Source: Phoronis ovalis (taxonomy: Eukaryota > Phoronida > Phoronidae). Taken from it: a stretch of DNA of 12,416 nt. The position numbers were made by a program, and so were the translations under genes. The DNA is taken from assembly GCA_028565635.1 (NCBI GenBank), contig JAOXYB010045293.1, forward strand, positions 1 through 12,416, written 5' to 3'. Positions 1-9,059 of the stretch are shown one piece after another. Numbering within the stretch: position 1 is the stretch's first letter; the number at the start of each line of letters is the position of its first letter. The notes below the pieces were generated by a model. That model was given only the letters and a program-made list of their open reading frames with translations, was not told the DNA's origin and ran no database searches.

Positions 1-1
1 A

Positions 2-85
2 GAATGGTGTATGTCCAAAATAGGTGAAAATCGCATTGGAGCCTATGGAATATATAATACTGGTTTCGTCTCATATACACCATTC
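2..85. repeat. Short inverted repeat, hairpin of about 84 bp
   Basis: GAATGGTGTAT at 2-12 is repeated in inverted orientation as ATACACCATTC at 75-85, so the segment could fold into an 11-bp stem. It lies at the window edge, so it could be the tip of a larger foldback element that starts outside. No target-site duplication can be judged. Confidence 0.4.
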
Positions 86-712
86 ATAGAATTATTGCTT
101 TCTGTTTTAGATAAGATATAACCTAAACAAACCAGAAGAACTGACAATTAAAGAAAAACATGCAGTTTCAACGGATATCTGATAATATTGACAACAATAC
201 AATAACTGTAAAATGTGTACAATAAATTAGTTTCATGCATGAAATACAGGACAAACAGAAATATAACTATTACAATTGTTTAAGATTAAACGGCCATGAC
301 TTGTAGATTCCATGGAAAGCCAACATCTTGGTGTATACACATTCGGTATATATTAGTAAACTTCAAAGGAGTCGGGTGTGTACAATAAATAGTGCATTTG
401 TTACATCTTTATGCCACAGACAGTTTATCTGGGGATAAATGCATTTTGGTCAAACATACTAAAAGCGAGAGTTCGTTTGAACAAAAATGACAAGCAAAAA
501 AAAAAAGGCACAACAATCCATTTTAAGAAAACATACATAATTTCCGGTTATGCCGTGCAGCCTCTTTTTCCGGGTGGATCTTAAAACTAGATCTAGTGCG
601 CAGATCGTAATAAATTACGCTTTGATGAACGTTGATAACTCCCGTTTGTATAATCTACAGGGTTTGACTTGAAACCGGGAGAATTGACAACGTGGCCGGC
701 CGAAATTGCGGG
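86..712. other. Non-coding stretch with small palindromes
   Basis: No gene seen. It holds a perfect 14-bp palindrome TTTCATGCATGAAA (231-244), a 14-bp direct repeat TGTGTACAATAAAT at 214-227 and 377-390, an inverted repeat CGTAAT/ATTACG at 606-619, and a stem CTCCCGTTT (639-647) with AAACCGGGAG (672-681). An A-run lies near 496-507. The 639-681 stem sits about 30 bp before the repeat module at 713 and may belong to it. Confidence 0.5.
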
Positions 713-813
713 TATATTATATCATACCAACTGTTCACGACGCATGCGCACACATCAGGCATGAGAAACCTTGACCTTAACACAACACCTCTTATACAAG
801 AGTACAGGTCATT
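713..813 (+). repeat. Direct repeat module, left copy
   Basis: This 101-bp segment matches 1376-1476 with about ten mismatches and no gaps. It contains a small perfect hairpin, CTCTT-ATAC-AAGAG at 789-802, kept unchanged in the other copy. Beyond the module the two copies still show patchy similarity: the segment around 935-985 resembles that around 1552-1598 (both include GTCCTCAA). The original unit was therefore probably about 250 bp. Confidence 0.75.
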
Positions 814-1004
814 CAAGGCGAGTTAATAATGTGCTATTGATTGAAATGCTAATGTTATACATTGTGTATCTGCTTATTGAAAAAATATGTATATGTATAT
901 CAAAATTATATAATATACTTCTAAAGATAGAACCGGATGCAAACTTAGCAGAATGTCCATCAATGTCCTCAAGCATAGGTCTGGTATGTACGCATGAGTC
1001 GTTT

Positions 1005-1396
1005 CAGTTGGTATGATATACTATAATATTATGCATCTGTCCAAAATTAAAATTGTGCTTCAAATAAATTATATAATTTATATTTATACAGTTAGCATGG
1101 CATTATATACTATATGTTTACAAATATAATATACAGGTATTATTTGACGTTGTCGGGTTTTACTGCAAGACCGCCGGACGATTGCTTGTACATACTAATT
1201 GATTTGTTTAACCGGGCTTTTCATTCACATTTCATTCAATATCAATCATATACCTCAATCATATACCTTTTTTGTTTTTTTTTGTTATATTATATAATGC
1301 CATGCTAACTGTATAAATCTAAATTATATAAATTAGTTAAAATTCAATTTTAATTTTTGGACAGATGCATAATATTATATTATATCATACCAACTG
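1005..1396. mobile_element. Foldback (MITE-like) element
   Basis: The left arm 1005-1109 and the right arm 1291-1396 are reverse complements of each other at roughly 85-90% over about 105 bp, separating a 181-bp loop. Both arms share TTATGCATCTGTCCAAAA and ACAGTTAGCATGGCATTATA-type ends. A weaker inverted match continues outward to about 970 on the left and 1425 on the right. The loop has no coding potential; it carries a perfect 13-bp tandem duplication, TCAATCATATACC at 1242-1254 and 1255-1267. The right arm overlaps the start of the direct repeat at 1376. No transposase is present, so any movement would have needed one in trans. Superfamily not recognised. Confidence 0.75.
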
Positions 1397-1476
1397 TTCA
1401 CGACGCATGTACACACACCAGACGTGAGAAACCTTGACCTCAACACTCCACCTCTTATACAAGAGTACCGGTCATG
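1376..1476 (+). repeat. Direct repeat module, right copy
   Basis: Second copy of the 101-bp module at 713-813, including the hairpin CTCTT-ATAC-AAGAG at 1452-1465. Its first 21 bp (1376-1396) also form the outer end of the right arm of the foldback element, so the module and the foldback element are parts of one repeat family rather than independent insertions. Confidence 0.75.
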
Positions 1477-2007
1477 ACATGAAATGATAAATAATGAAGC
1501 CGGTCTTTTATATATTTTTGCATATTTTAAAATAAAATCTCTGAATATATAACCGATATGAACACATTTGATTGCCCTACAACGTCCTCAAACAATTCGG
1601 AATTACGACCGACCTACAACGTGCATCGCGGGCTTTAAAATAACTATTTATTGCATGCAAACGTTCAGCCATATGCTCAATAACTTCGAAGTGAATTCAT
1701 TCAAACTGACATTCATATATAGCAATCATAGAACTTAGAAACCTAGGTTAATGCGCATTAATAGTGTACAATGCACTAGTTTAACCAATCCTTCCGATCT
1801 CAAACTTTCGAATGCATAAGCACGTTAATAATGTTTTAGTATCAGAAACGTTATATGAGCAGCGATAATGTAATTTGGTTTAGTGTACAGGATGACAGGA
1901 AATTAAAGGAATTTCATTTGTTAGTTCTAGTTCAGCAGTAATACTACTTATACTTTTAAAACATAATTCAATTATATCCTCAGAAACTAAATAAAACAGT
2001 TATGATT
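1477..2007. other. Non-coding stretch
   Basis: No gene or clear repeat border seen apart from the decayed extension of the direct repeat to about 1600. The sequence is AT-rich with stops in all frames. Confidence 0.5.
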
Positions 2008-2018
2008 TTTATTTTATT
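2008..2018 (-). terminator. Putative poly(A) signals for the minus-strand gene
   Basis: Two overlapping AATAAA hexamers read on the minus strand (2018-2013 and 2013-2008). They lie about 240 nt past the stop codon of the candidate minus-strand frame that ends at 2258, a normal 3' UTR distance. AATAAA is frequent by chance in AT-rich DNA, so this is supportive only. Confidence 0.3.
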
Positions 2019-2257
2019 TCCTACGGTATACAGCCAACATGGATGCAAAACTATATTTTGGTCCAACATTCTAAATTAGAGATCCAAATAAGGCCTGACT
2101 GTTAAAAGTGTTTAAAAAACATCGTATATCCTTGCTAAAGAGCACATTTGGTATTGACATAAATCTGACCACTTTCGTTAGCTTTTAAAATGGGAAAGAA
2201 TTGCTATCCCAAATAGGCAAATGTCTGTACATTTTCGACTTTCTCTGTACAAGTTTA

Positions 2258-2749
2258 CTATATTGAACATCGTTTATTTTTGGACCCTGCCGTAAATGCG
2301 TTATCAAGTAGAGTAACAAATAAAGAATTAGAAAAATATAATATTTTATCTTGTAAAACTTGACAAGTCAAAAAGTCATTAAAAACTGATATGTTTTGCC
2401 TATTCCTTGACAAACTATTGAGAGTAAATATAGAAAACGATGGAATAATAATTCCTGCCCAGTTTTTTTTTAAATCTTTGTAATTTTGGTAATATCGCAA
2501 GTAATTTAAACCAGGTGCAATTTTTAGCATAGGTAAGCACATGCCTATGGGCCACGTGATCATTTAGCCAAAGGAAGCGCCACGGTAAAGATCAACATTA
2601 TAATGTTCTCGACAAACACACATTAAAATGAAACATTTAGCCAGTTTATTTATCCAGAAATATCAAAATAGTATTGCGTATGTACTCACCTGCCAGATAA
2701 AGCAATTCATGTAATGACTTTACCACAAAGTTTTTAGGAGATACAACAT
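2258..2749 (-). CDS. Candidate two-exon 3' end of a gene; faint P450-like pattern
   Basis: Seen: a 60-nt exon (2749-2690) ends in CAG|GTGAGT, a perfect donor. A 145-bp intron follows, then CCCATAG opens a terminal exon (2544-2258). Reading phase is kept across the junction (G + GC makes Gly). The joined frame gives about 114 residues with no start in the window. The terminal exon alone is open for 94 codons. Motifs in order are SPKNFVVKSLHELLYLA, then LPMLKIAPGLNYLRYYQ, a Trp-Ala-Gly-Ile, then ISVFNDFLT and SLFVTLLDNAFTAGS before the stop. Inference: the order and spacing (F..S..EL, LP....P, W..I, I/V-S-x4-FL, LL-x7-S) resemble the F-to-I-helix stretch of mitochondrial-clan cytochrome P450s. 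However, the I-helix A-G-x-D/E-T-T signature is absent and no heme-binding Cys region follows, so it would be a truncated or dead copy. Chance similarity remains possible. Upstream exons would lie beyond the adjoining transposon. Confidence 0.35.
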
Positions 2750-3692
2750 CTTAAGGGGGCAGGGTCACCCGAAAATAGGTGCATTTACGTTGTTGAGTGG
2801 TGTGGTGCGAAACAAAGAGCAATCACTATGAAATTTGGTCAAAGTGTAGAACAAACATTATATTCTAATATTCCATAGACAAAAAGACAAAATTCTCATT
2901 AAAAATCTTCATAGGGGGTCTAATTAAAAAAAATGAAATTTTCATTTTTCGGAAAAGTATGGCCACATTTTTTCTTTTTTTAAAAAATAACACTTGTAAG
3001 AATGCTTCAATATTTTCCCCATATGATAAAAACAGAAATAGTTATGTCATGAACTAAAATCTTTCAGGTACCTCCACAATTTTTTTTTTAAACCGACCCC
3101 AAAATGTTTTCATTTTTTTTCGAAAAAATCATGACCATCTTATGCTATAAATTTGTTCATAGTGAAACTAACACAAAGTGGCTAGTTCATGCCAAAGATG
3201 GTCTTATAAGCTACCTTTGTTGAAATTTTCAAAACAGTCTGTCACTATTTGTTGAAATTATGATGTAAAAACCACCAGATGTTGTCGATTTTCGTTAACT
3301 TTCGACAACTGAAAATTCAGTACATTGCACTGATTTTTTTACTAAAAATTGCTAAATTAATTCGATGAAAAAGAGTCAAAATCCTCCCAGACAGGGCGCA
3401 GCCATCTTGAATCAAGACAGGATATACAAATGGAACAGTCCACAATGCTCATTCATGGAGGGGTGTAGGGTTTACAAATTGAAAATCAAAAAAAAAGTTT
3501 TTACAATTTGCGATGCCATTTTGATGCTAAATTCATCTGGAGTCCTTCTTTTAAAACCTGATTGTTCATAAAAATATCAATTTCAACGGGAAAGATGAAT
3601 GGTTTAATAACAATAAAATCCTGAAAAAACTTGCTAATTAATAAAATGGTATTTTTTCCAATTTTCAGATGACCCCGTTCCTCTTAAAGATG
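2747..3692. mobile_element. Non-autonomous DNA transposon with terminal inverted repeats
   Basis: The left end (2747-2779) and the reverse complement of the right end (3692-3658) align over about 33 bp: both begin CATCT, share TTAAG, then GGGTCA and CTGAAAAT/CCGAAAAT-type blocks. Differences are scattered, including one or two single-base indels, so the copy is old. TTAA occurs at both ends (2751-2754 and 3684-3687), which would fit a TTAA target duplication as in piggyBac elements. The match extends outward through CATCT, though, so the exact border is uncertain. The interior has no transposase frame. It holds a GTTGTCGA/TCGACAAC hairpin (3281-3288, 3302-3309), a GACCATCTT/AAGATGGTC pair near 3132 and 3205, and many T-runs. 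Confidence 0.65.
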
Positions 3693-5216
3693 CCACGATA
3701 ACATATAAAATATGTTGTTATATACAGTATAGAATAAGCAAACTTAAAAACGAGTAGTATAACGGTATAAACAAAATATATTATAAAACAATAAAATAAG
3801 CCTAATACAAAAATAATCTGGTAATTAGACAATAATCAGTATAATGTTTATGACTGTTTACTGTCATCATGCGAAATGTTCTGTTGTTCGTGAATTTTGC
3901 TTATATTAATTACTATACAGAGTGGAGTTCTTGATACAATTGAACACCTTGGATACGGATATCTTGCCTCCAGTTCCTATAACAGGTTTGTAGCTGTGTT
4001 ACAGTACTTTCTAATCTTCATTCTTGAGAAGGCAATCTTCGTTTATTGAATGTAGCATATAAAAGTCTCTTCGGATTAATATTATTTTTCATATCCTTTT
4101 TGTACATCTGTAACGTGGAGGCAGGAATGTATTACATCAAGTGACCCGTTTTTTTTTGTGACGAGTTACGTTTGTCGTATATGCTGCAAGGTGTTTTCGT
4201 AAGGGAGTAATGGAATGTTTAAAACTATATGACAGATGCATATGTGTTATGTTTAAATCGCATTAACTATTTTGGTTCGAAGAAATAATGGACTTCTTTT
4301 CAAAATAAAACATATTTGTTTAAGTCACAAGCTTAACTGTTATTTCTTCCGTATGTTTAGAGATATGGTGGAATACTAAGTGCTTCAATTATTTACAATG
4401 ACGGAAATTCGACGGCCTGTATGATTTTAATTTTAATATTACGTTCATGCTCTCATTATATGTAAAACATCGGCCATTCAAATAATCACGTTGCTTGATT
4501 AGTTGTGTCTTGTTACATAGTATAATTCACGTCGTACAGCTTTTAAAACTTAATAATTACCAGCAGATAAATGTTCTCTTTTGACGGAGAAATAAAGAAT
4601 AGTACACACAAACCCTTAGTTACCAACTTTGAATTCGAAAGTATACATTCTGAGATACATTCACATTTAAAGTGCTGTTCGTATTTCTATGTAGTTAACT
4701 TACATGTAATATGTAATGTGTATATCCAAATATCGTCAGTGACCTATTTTTGGAAATGTACTTATTGTAAAACAGGTCACAGTTCAGTTTTTCTCAACAA
4801 ATCTTTGAACAATGGATTTAGGAATTAAAACTCTATTTCCCTTTATTGTGGAACTATTCTCTCAATGTATCTTTCAAAATAGATGAAAATGGAATTACAA
4901 ACATTTTCACGTATGACAATAATTATGGTTTTGCAGTGTCAGTTGAAGGTTATGCTATGTCGTCACTATTTTGAATTAAAATTTGTGAAATATCTGTGAT
5001 ACGTACATCTATTTGTAAAAAAAGAAAAAGGAATGAAAAACTTTCGCATCATGACTAATGTAGGTATTCTCAGACTCATAATACATTAAATTTAATTATT
5101 AGTTCATGAAACATCAAAAATATTACTTAGCACCACTTTATGTGGGCAGACATGGATTTACATTTGTGCTACGGACGTTTTGAGAAGTCAACAACGCTTT
5201 TCTGATTTGTTTGCAG
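3693..5216. other. Mostly non-coding; one weak candidate exon at 3921-3985
   Basis: The only coding-like spot is 3921-3985 on the plus strand. ACTATACAG precedes an open 65-nt block (reading SGVLDTIEHLGYGYLASSSY) that ends CAG|GTTTGT, phase 0 in and 2 out. The same frame stays open to about 4050 if unspliced, and the opposite strand is also open here, so neither strand is favoured. Inverted AGGTCA half-sites occur at 4739-4745 and 4774-4780. The open frame at 4571-4828 shows nothing recognisable. The rest is featureless. Confidence 0.3.
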
Positions 5217-6449
5217 AAAATAAATCCATTTTATAAAGGAATAGTTGGGGAGATTTTTAAAATGTTGGATAACAAATTATGTGAGTATCGCTAACCTACT
5301 AACAACATAGCATGACTTTAGATCAGCTGAATTTCATCATAGAACGTACCTAATGTTGATATAAGTAGTCATTAAAGTTATACAATGCTGATTAAATTCC
5401 ATACGTTTCAAAAACTTGTCTGAGAATAGCACTATAACGTAGTCGGAATTGCCAAAGTTTATAAAAAAACATCTATTTTGTGTGAAAACATATAAAACTA
5501 TTGTTTCACTAACTTGTGTTTGAAACGGTAAGGAGACTTAAACGTAGCCTTAAAAACATGCAACTCATTTGCCATTAGAGGCTGACATTTGTTGAAGATA
5601 CTGCTGGAAATGAATACAGATCTCCTGCATAAGTACACAGTATACAGAATATGATAAAAATATAAGTATGTACATCGTAATCCGTCAACTTCATTATTTT
5701 CATAACAAATGTAGGGAATAGGTAAAATCGTCTTCGCAAGTCAAGAAGAAGCTGACATTGCAGTAACAGATAGGAATCCAATGAAAGTGTTTCTCTACAA
5801 GTTTCACACACTAAAGAATGTGTACCAGATAGTGATGTGTCCCCATCACCTTAAGGTAGATAGTGCCAAGATAATTAACATCACTGTGACCTAATAACAA
5901 GCAGACATGTCCATGCCATACGGCAGTATTCAACTTTCATTTTCTTAAGAAAAAAAATGCTGGCGCAAGTATATCTACGACTGCCAAAAGATAAACCTAA
6001 CGGGTTGATCAAAAAGACTAAATATTGTTTAAAATGAGGCTTATTGGAAATTGTTATAAATAATAAAGAAGTAAGAATACAATCTTGAAATATTGAAAAG
6101 GCGTGTACAGAATAATGATAATCCCTGTATTTACACATAAAATATCTGCGAAAGTCTTGAAACCAATTAACTTGCAGCTTCTATGTAGAATCGTAGACTC
6201 TCTGCTGATATAAGTATGATACGAATTTAATGAAGTTTGTGTATATATATTTGAGGTACAGATAAAGCTAGACAAGAAACAATAATTTGGTTATTTAGCA
6301 TTTCTTTATTTCGTACACTTCTAGCTTGCGGATATTGGTTTTGACATAAGTACCCTTAACATGATATCGGGAGTATTTCGCCCTCCAGATTGTGATTGTG
6401 CAGATTTGACAAAAGCGACTGTCGTACTACGGGATACGGTGAAATACAA
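5217..6449 (+). CDS. Three candidate internal exons with compatible phases
   Basis: Block 1, 5217-5280: follows TTTTCTGATTTGTTTGCAG, open for 21 codons (KINPFYKGIVGEIFKMLDNK...), ends at GTGAGT, phase 0 to 1. Block 2, 5722-5855: after AATAG, 44 codons (KIVFASQEEADIAVTDRN...), ends AAG|GTAGAT, phase 1 to 0. Block 3, 6325-6449: after TTATTTCGTACACTTCTAG, 41 codons (LADIGFDISTLNMISGVF..., with PPDCDC), ends at GTAAGTG, phase 0 to 2. The phases chain without a break and the blocks have more G+C and more varied residues than the flanks. No start codon, further exons or family could be identified. Block 2 alone stays open to a stop at 5892-5894, and its IAVTDRNPMKVFLY faintly recalls a blade of NHL-type propellers in TRIM proteins. 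Open blocks of this size also arise by chance, so this is a hypothesis. Confidence 0.3.
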
Positions 6450-8144
6450 GTAAGTGTGTAAATACACTTCTTATGAAATATGTTTTAATACTTGTAACAG
6501 GAGCATGGAACACAATTAATGGCCATTTGCTTATAATTAGACACAAGTGCTTCAAGACTATTCAGTTTGTAGTAGTACATATTAGACATATTATATTTGT
6601 CGATTGTTTAAGGAATACAAAATGTTATATTTTGAATGCAATGCATGATTAGCCCATTCAAGAAGACATAACGTACACGTAGTTTTCCGAAATGAAACAC
6701 TAAGCGACCAAAATCAATATAGTCAGGGAAACGTAAGTGTCCGATAAATGTTTACCTACTTCTTGAATCATCGGAGCGTGATGAGGTACCCGGTACTAAA
6801 CATAGGGGAATTATCATCTGTGAACAATATGCACAGAAACATAATTCAGTAGCAGTGATTATATGATTTCGAATATAAAAGTTAACGAGATAAAGGTCTC
6901 ATCGAAAGGGAATTAACTAGTCAAATTGTTTGAAATAACAACCTATAAAGATATAAAACGTTTATTGTTAATGCCCCTTGTGGGTATTTCATTACGTTCA
7001 GATGATTCGTAAAATAAGGTAACATTTATCGGATGCTCTTGTTTCCATGACTACAATTGCATATGTTTTATATCCTGTTTTACTTTCCGTAAAGATGACT
7101 TTTTGCATAACAATATCCATATGGGTCACACGTATATCTGTAAGACATTTAATTAAGTCATCACGTCACTACCCATGCAATTCAAATAGTAAATAATAAT
7201 TCTTATCTAAATTTTGAAAGTTCATCTGATGTTACATCTAATCAAGGAAACATCAAAATAAACCAAAACCGCGGTATAATATTACTGAAACATTCATGAA
7301 AATAAGTTAAGGCACAACTTACAAGGACCCATCTCGTATAGTACTATTTATTGTTAACATTAACAGGTAAATAACATACGGTACAAGCTTTAGATTTTAG
7401 CACACCTTTACTCCTAGTGCAAAGGTCGTACATGCCCTGGACCAATTTACTCGCGCCACTGATACGAGCTCTTTGTTTTGTTAATATTCCTGGATTAAGG
7501 ACATTTTCTACAAGCTAAATGCTTACACAAGTTCAACTAGAGAAATATAATTAAGTAACAAGACCACAATTATTAGCCTTACCGTCTTAAGGAAGCATTT
7601 AAAATCAAACAAGTTAATACTAATCATTTAATACTTTTATTATTCACGAATTTAATGTTCGTATTAAATACTAAGGAGGATCATAGGGCAACATTAATAT
7701 ATAACCATCTTACAGGCTCTACAATGAATTAAACCTAAAAATACAAATGAGTATTTTCAGTGTGACCGTGGTCATAGTTAAGGTTGACTTCTGGGTTAAA
7801 TGTACAATATATGGCAATAACGAACCCATCATATTTACTGTATGCAACTCATAGAGCGTATTAAAGAGCGCTTTTTCAAATGCATTTCCATACATATATC
7901 TGAATATGGGTATACTTTTGCACAAAAGGAAGGAAATAACAATTCAAAACAAAACATCAGAAATTGATGGGATTGTTTGCAAAGTGCCCAATTACTCATT
8001 GTTTTACAGGATACAGTCATAGATTTAATTAATGTGGTGCATCACATTGGAAATACCACGTATTGATGCGAAGAGCATGTATGTAATCATGTAATCATCA
8101 TTTGTAACGAAACGCATTTGGGTAATCTTTAGTAATGTCGATAT
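6450..8144. other. Non-coding stretch, likely intron or intergenic
   Basis: No gene supported. GTAAGT at 6733-6738 follows an open block of about 27 codons starting after ATTAG at 6652, but its phase does not join the block ending at 6449 and it lacks a pyrimidine tract. GTAAGTTG on the minus strand near 7320 has no convincing exon before it. The two overlapping minus-strand frames at 7719-8020 are AT-driven and unremarkable. An 8-bp tandem TGTAATCA doublet lies near 8083-8098. Confidence 0.45.
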
Positions 8145-8320
8145 TCTATTGTTAGGAACGTAGTTATAGTATTTTATACCATTGAGTGTAACCTTTATTT
8201 ATTAGTGCATTCGGAACGCCGGTACTTCACTATCAGAACGCACAGTACATTCGGAACGCCGATGTTTGACTACAGGAACGCATATATATATTTGAACCGC
8301 TCTTGTTAGGAATTATATAT
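8145..8320 (+). repeat. GGAACG motif cluster with a 40-bp tandem repeat
   Basis: CATTCGGAACGCCG occurs at 8208-8221 and again exactly 40 bp later. Within each 40-bp unit a second, variant copy (CAGAACGCA, then AGGAACGCA) sits 18-22 bp away, so the underlying spacing is about 20 bp. A flanking TGTTAGGAACG at 8150-8160 and TTGTTAGGAA near 8304-8313 frame the block. It ends about 120 bp before the TATA box of the small gene and could be a regulatory array or a decayed minisatellite. Confidence 0.65.
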
Positions 8321-8361
8321 TTAGAGGTCTCCTCTCACGAGCGACGCTGGTAGGTTATAGT

Positions 8362-8421
8362 CCTTATATGGTGTAATTTGCATAGTTCAAACCTTCTACT
8401 TCCTTTTTTTCTAGTGACGTA
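8362..8421 (+). promoter_or_regulatory. Proximal promoter: CArG box, octamer, CRE-like site
   Basis: CCTTATATGG (8362-8371) is an exact CArG box, the SRF binding consensus CC(A/T)6GG. ATTTGCAT (8376-8383) is the exact octamer bound by POU/Oct factors, only four bases further on. TGACGTA (8415-8421) is a CRE/ATF-type half site. Relative to the inferred start at about 8466 they lie near -100, -90 and -50. A serum-response element together with a CRE close to a TATA box is the arrangement of immediate-early promoters such as fos. That is an analogy, not evidence of identity. Binding is inferred from sequence only. Confidence 0.55.
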
Positions 8422-8433
8422 TAACTTCGAGTC

Positions 8434-8498
8434 TATAAATACCAGCTATGTGTAAACGCTGGAGGAGTTTACGGTCGGAAGTTCGAGCAGGTGCATCA
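8434..8498 (+). promoter_or_regulatory. Core promoter with TATA, initiator and downstream block
   Basis: TATAAATA at 8434-8441 is followed 24 bp later by GAGGAGTTT (8463 area, inferred start A8466, 32 bp from the first T of TATA) and by AGTTCGAGCAGGTGCATCA at 8480-8498, that is about +15 to +33. CGAGC in the last block matches the first half of the arthropod MTE consensus at nearly the expected position, and GTGCA falls where a DPE would lie. The same 65 bp recur inverted at 10767-10703 with all three blocks identical. An alternative reading of GTTCGAGCA is an imperfect Pol III B box, which a TATA-containing Pol III unit could also carry. Confidence 0.6.
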
Positions 8499-8696
8499 AT
8501 CTGTAGTCGTGGTCGTCTGCACTGTCTTGCCTTGGTTGTCTTATTTGGTTACGCATTATACACTAGTCGCTATTTATTTATCCGGTTTGTTTGGCAAGAG
8601 GCCACACCGTATTTAGCATAGCTGCAGTTGCAATAGTTTCGCTCTGTTGTTGTTGATCTTGCCAGGACTGGAATTGTTCTCAATTGTATCTTTAAA

Positions 8697-9055
8697 ATGT
8701 CAGGCTTTGCCGTACTCGACGAACCTGCGAGTCTTTCCTATTTACTTACTTCGCTTTCTGACGCTTGTCGTCGTGAGGCGCATGTTACACTGCTGATCAC
8801 AGTAAGTCAGAGCAATGACGTAATGATGTAAGTAAACGTAACGCCATAAATCATGTAATTTGGTAATTGGTAACTTAGTATTGCCATTTCAAGATATTAT
8901 TTTTAGTTTATTTTGCTTCATTTATCCATAGTTAATTCCAGTAGGAGCAGAGAGACTACCAATGCCAACTTAAAAAAGTGATCAATTCCATTGCTTACCC
9001 TGTCTGCTTGCAGTACAGTAGGAACGATATAATTCCGTGCGTTCGCTTGATTTAA
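8697..9055 (+). CDS. Small two-exon gene, predicted 48-residue protein, unknown family
   Basis: From the inferred start at about 8466, the first ATG on the plus strand is 8697-8699 (A at -3). A leader of about 230 nt without ATG is unusual in such AT-rich DNA and favours a true 5' UTR. Exon 1 codes 35 residues (8697-8801), beginning MSGFAVLDEPASLSYLLTSL and containing Asp-Ala-Cys-Arg-Arg-Glu, with no signal peptide. It ends CACA|GTAAGT. The intron (8802-9013) closes with a strong pyrimidine tract, CCCTGTCTGCTTGCAG. Exon 2 (9014-9055) keeps phase 0 and adds 13 residues, ending CVRLI and TAA. A second GTAAGT at 8830 and a second AG at 9018 would give other C-termini. Exon 1 is richer in G+C than its surroundings. 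No homologue recognised; it may be a microprotein gene or a non-coding transcript with a chance frame. Confidence 0.5.
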
Positions 9056-9059
9056 TAAA
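9054..9059 (+). terminator. Poly(A) signal of the small gene
   Basis: AATAAA overlaps the TAA stop codon, leaving only a very short 3' UTR. A T/G-rich stretch (GGAAAGTTGTTCT, 9063-9076) follows, as expected for a cleavage region. The spliced transcript would be about 400 nt. Confidence 0.4.

Noticed and set aside
771-1016. 81-codon plus-strand frame
   Set aside because: Built from the direct-repeat module and AT-rich repeat sequence; the second repeat copy does not keep the frame.
1114-1308. 64-codon plus-strand frame
   Set aside because: Loop and right arm of the foldback element.
3365-3571. 68-codon plus-strand frame
   Set aside because: Lies inside the transposon, low-complexity lysine-rich, no transposase features.
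4739-4780. Inverted AGGTCA half-sites (GTGACCT and AGGTCAC)
   Set aside because: Spacing of 28 bp is far from known nuclear-receptor arrangements and there is no promoter nearby.
4571-4828. 85-codon plus-strand frame
   Set aside because: No promoter, splice or domain evidence; frames of this length are expected by chance at this AT content.
5575-5811. 78-codon minus-strand frame
   Set aside because: Opposite strand of the better plus-strand block at 5722-5855, with no supporting signals.
5881-6275. Two overlapping minus-strand frames of 85 and 73 codons
   Set aside because: Mutually exclusive frames, AT-driven composition, no splice or promoter context.
6652-6732. Open block before GTAAGT at 6733
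   Set aside because: Phase does not match the preceding candidate exon and the acceptor has no pyrimidine tract.
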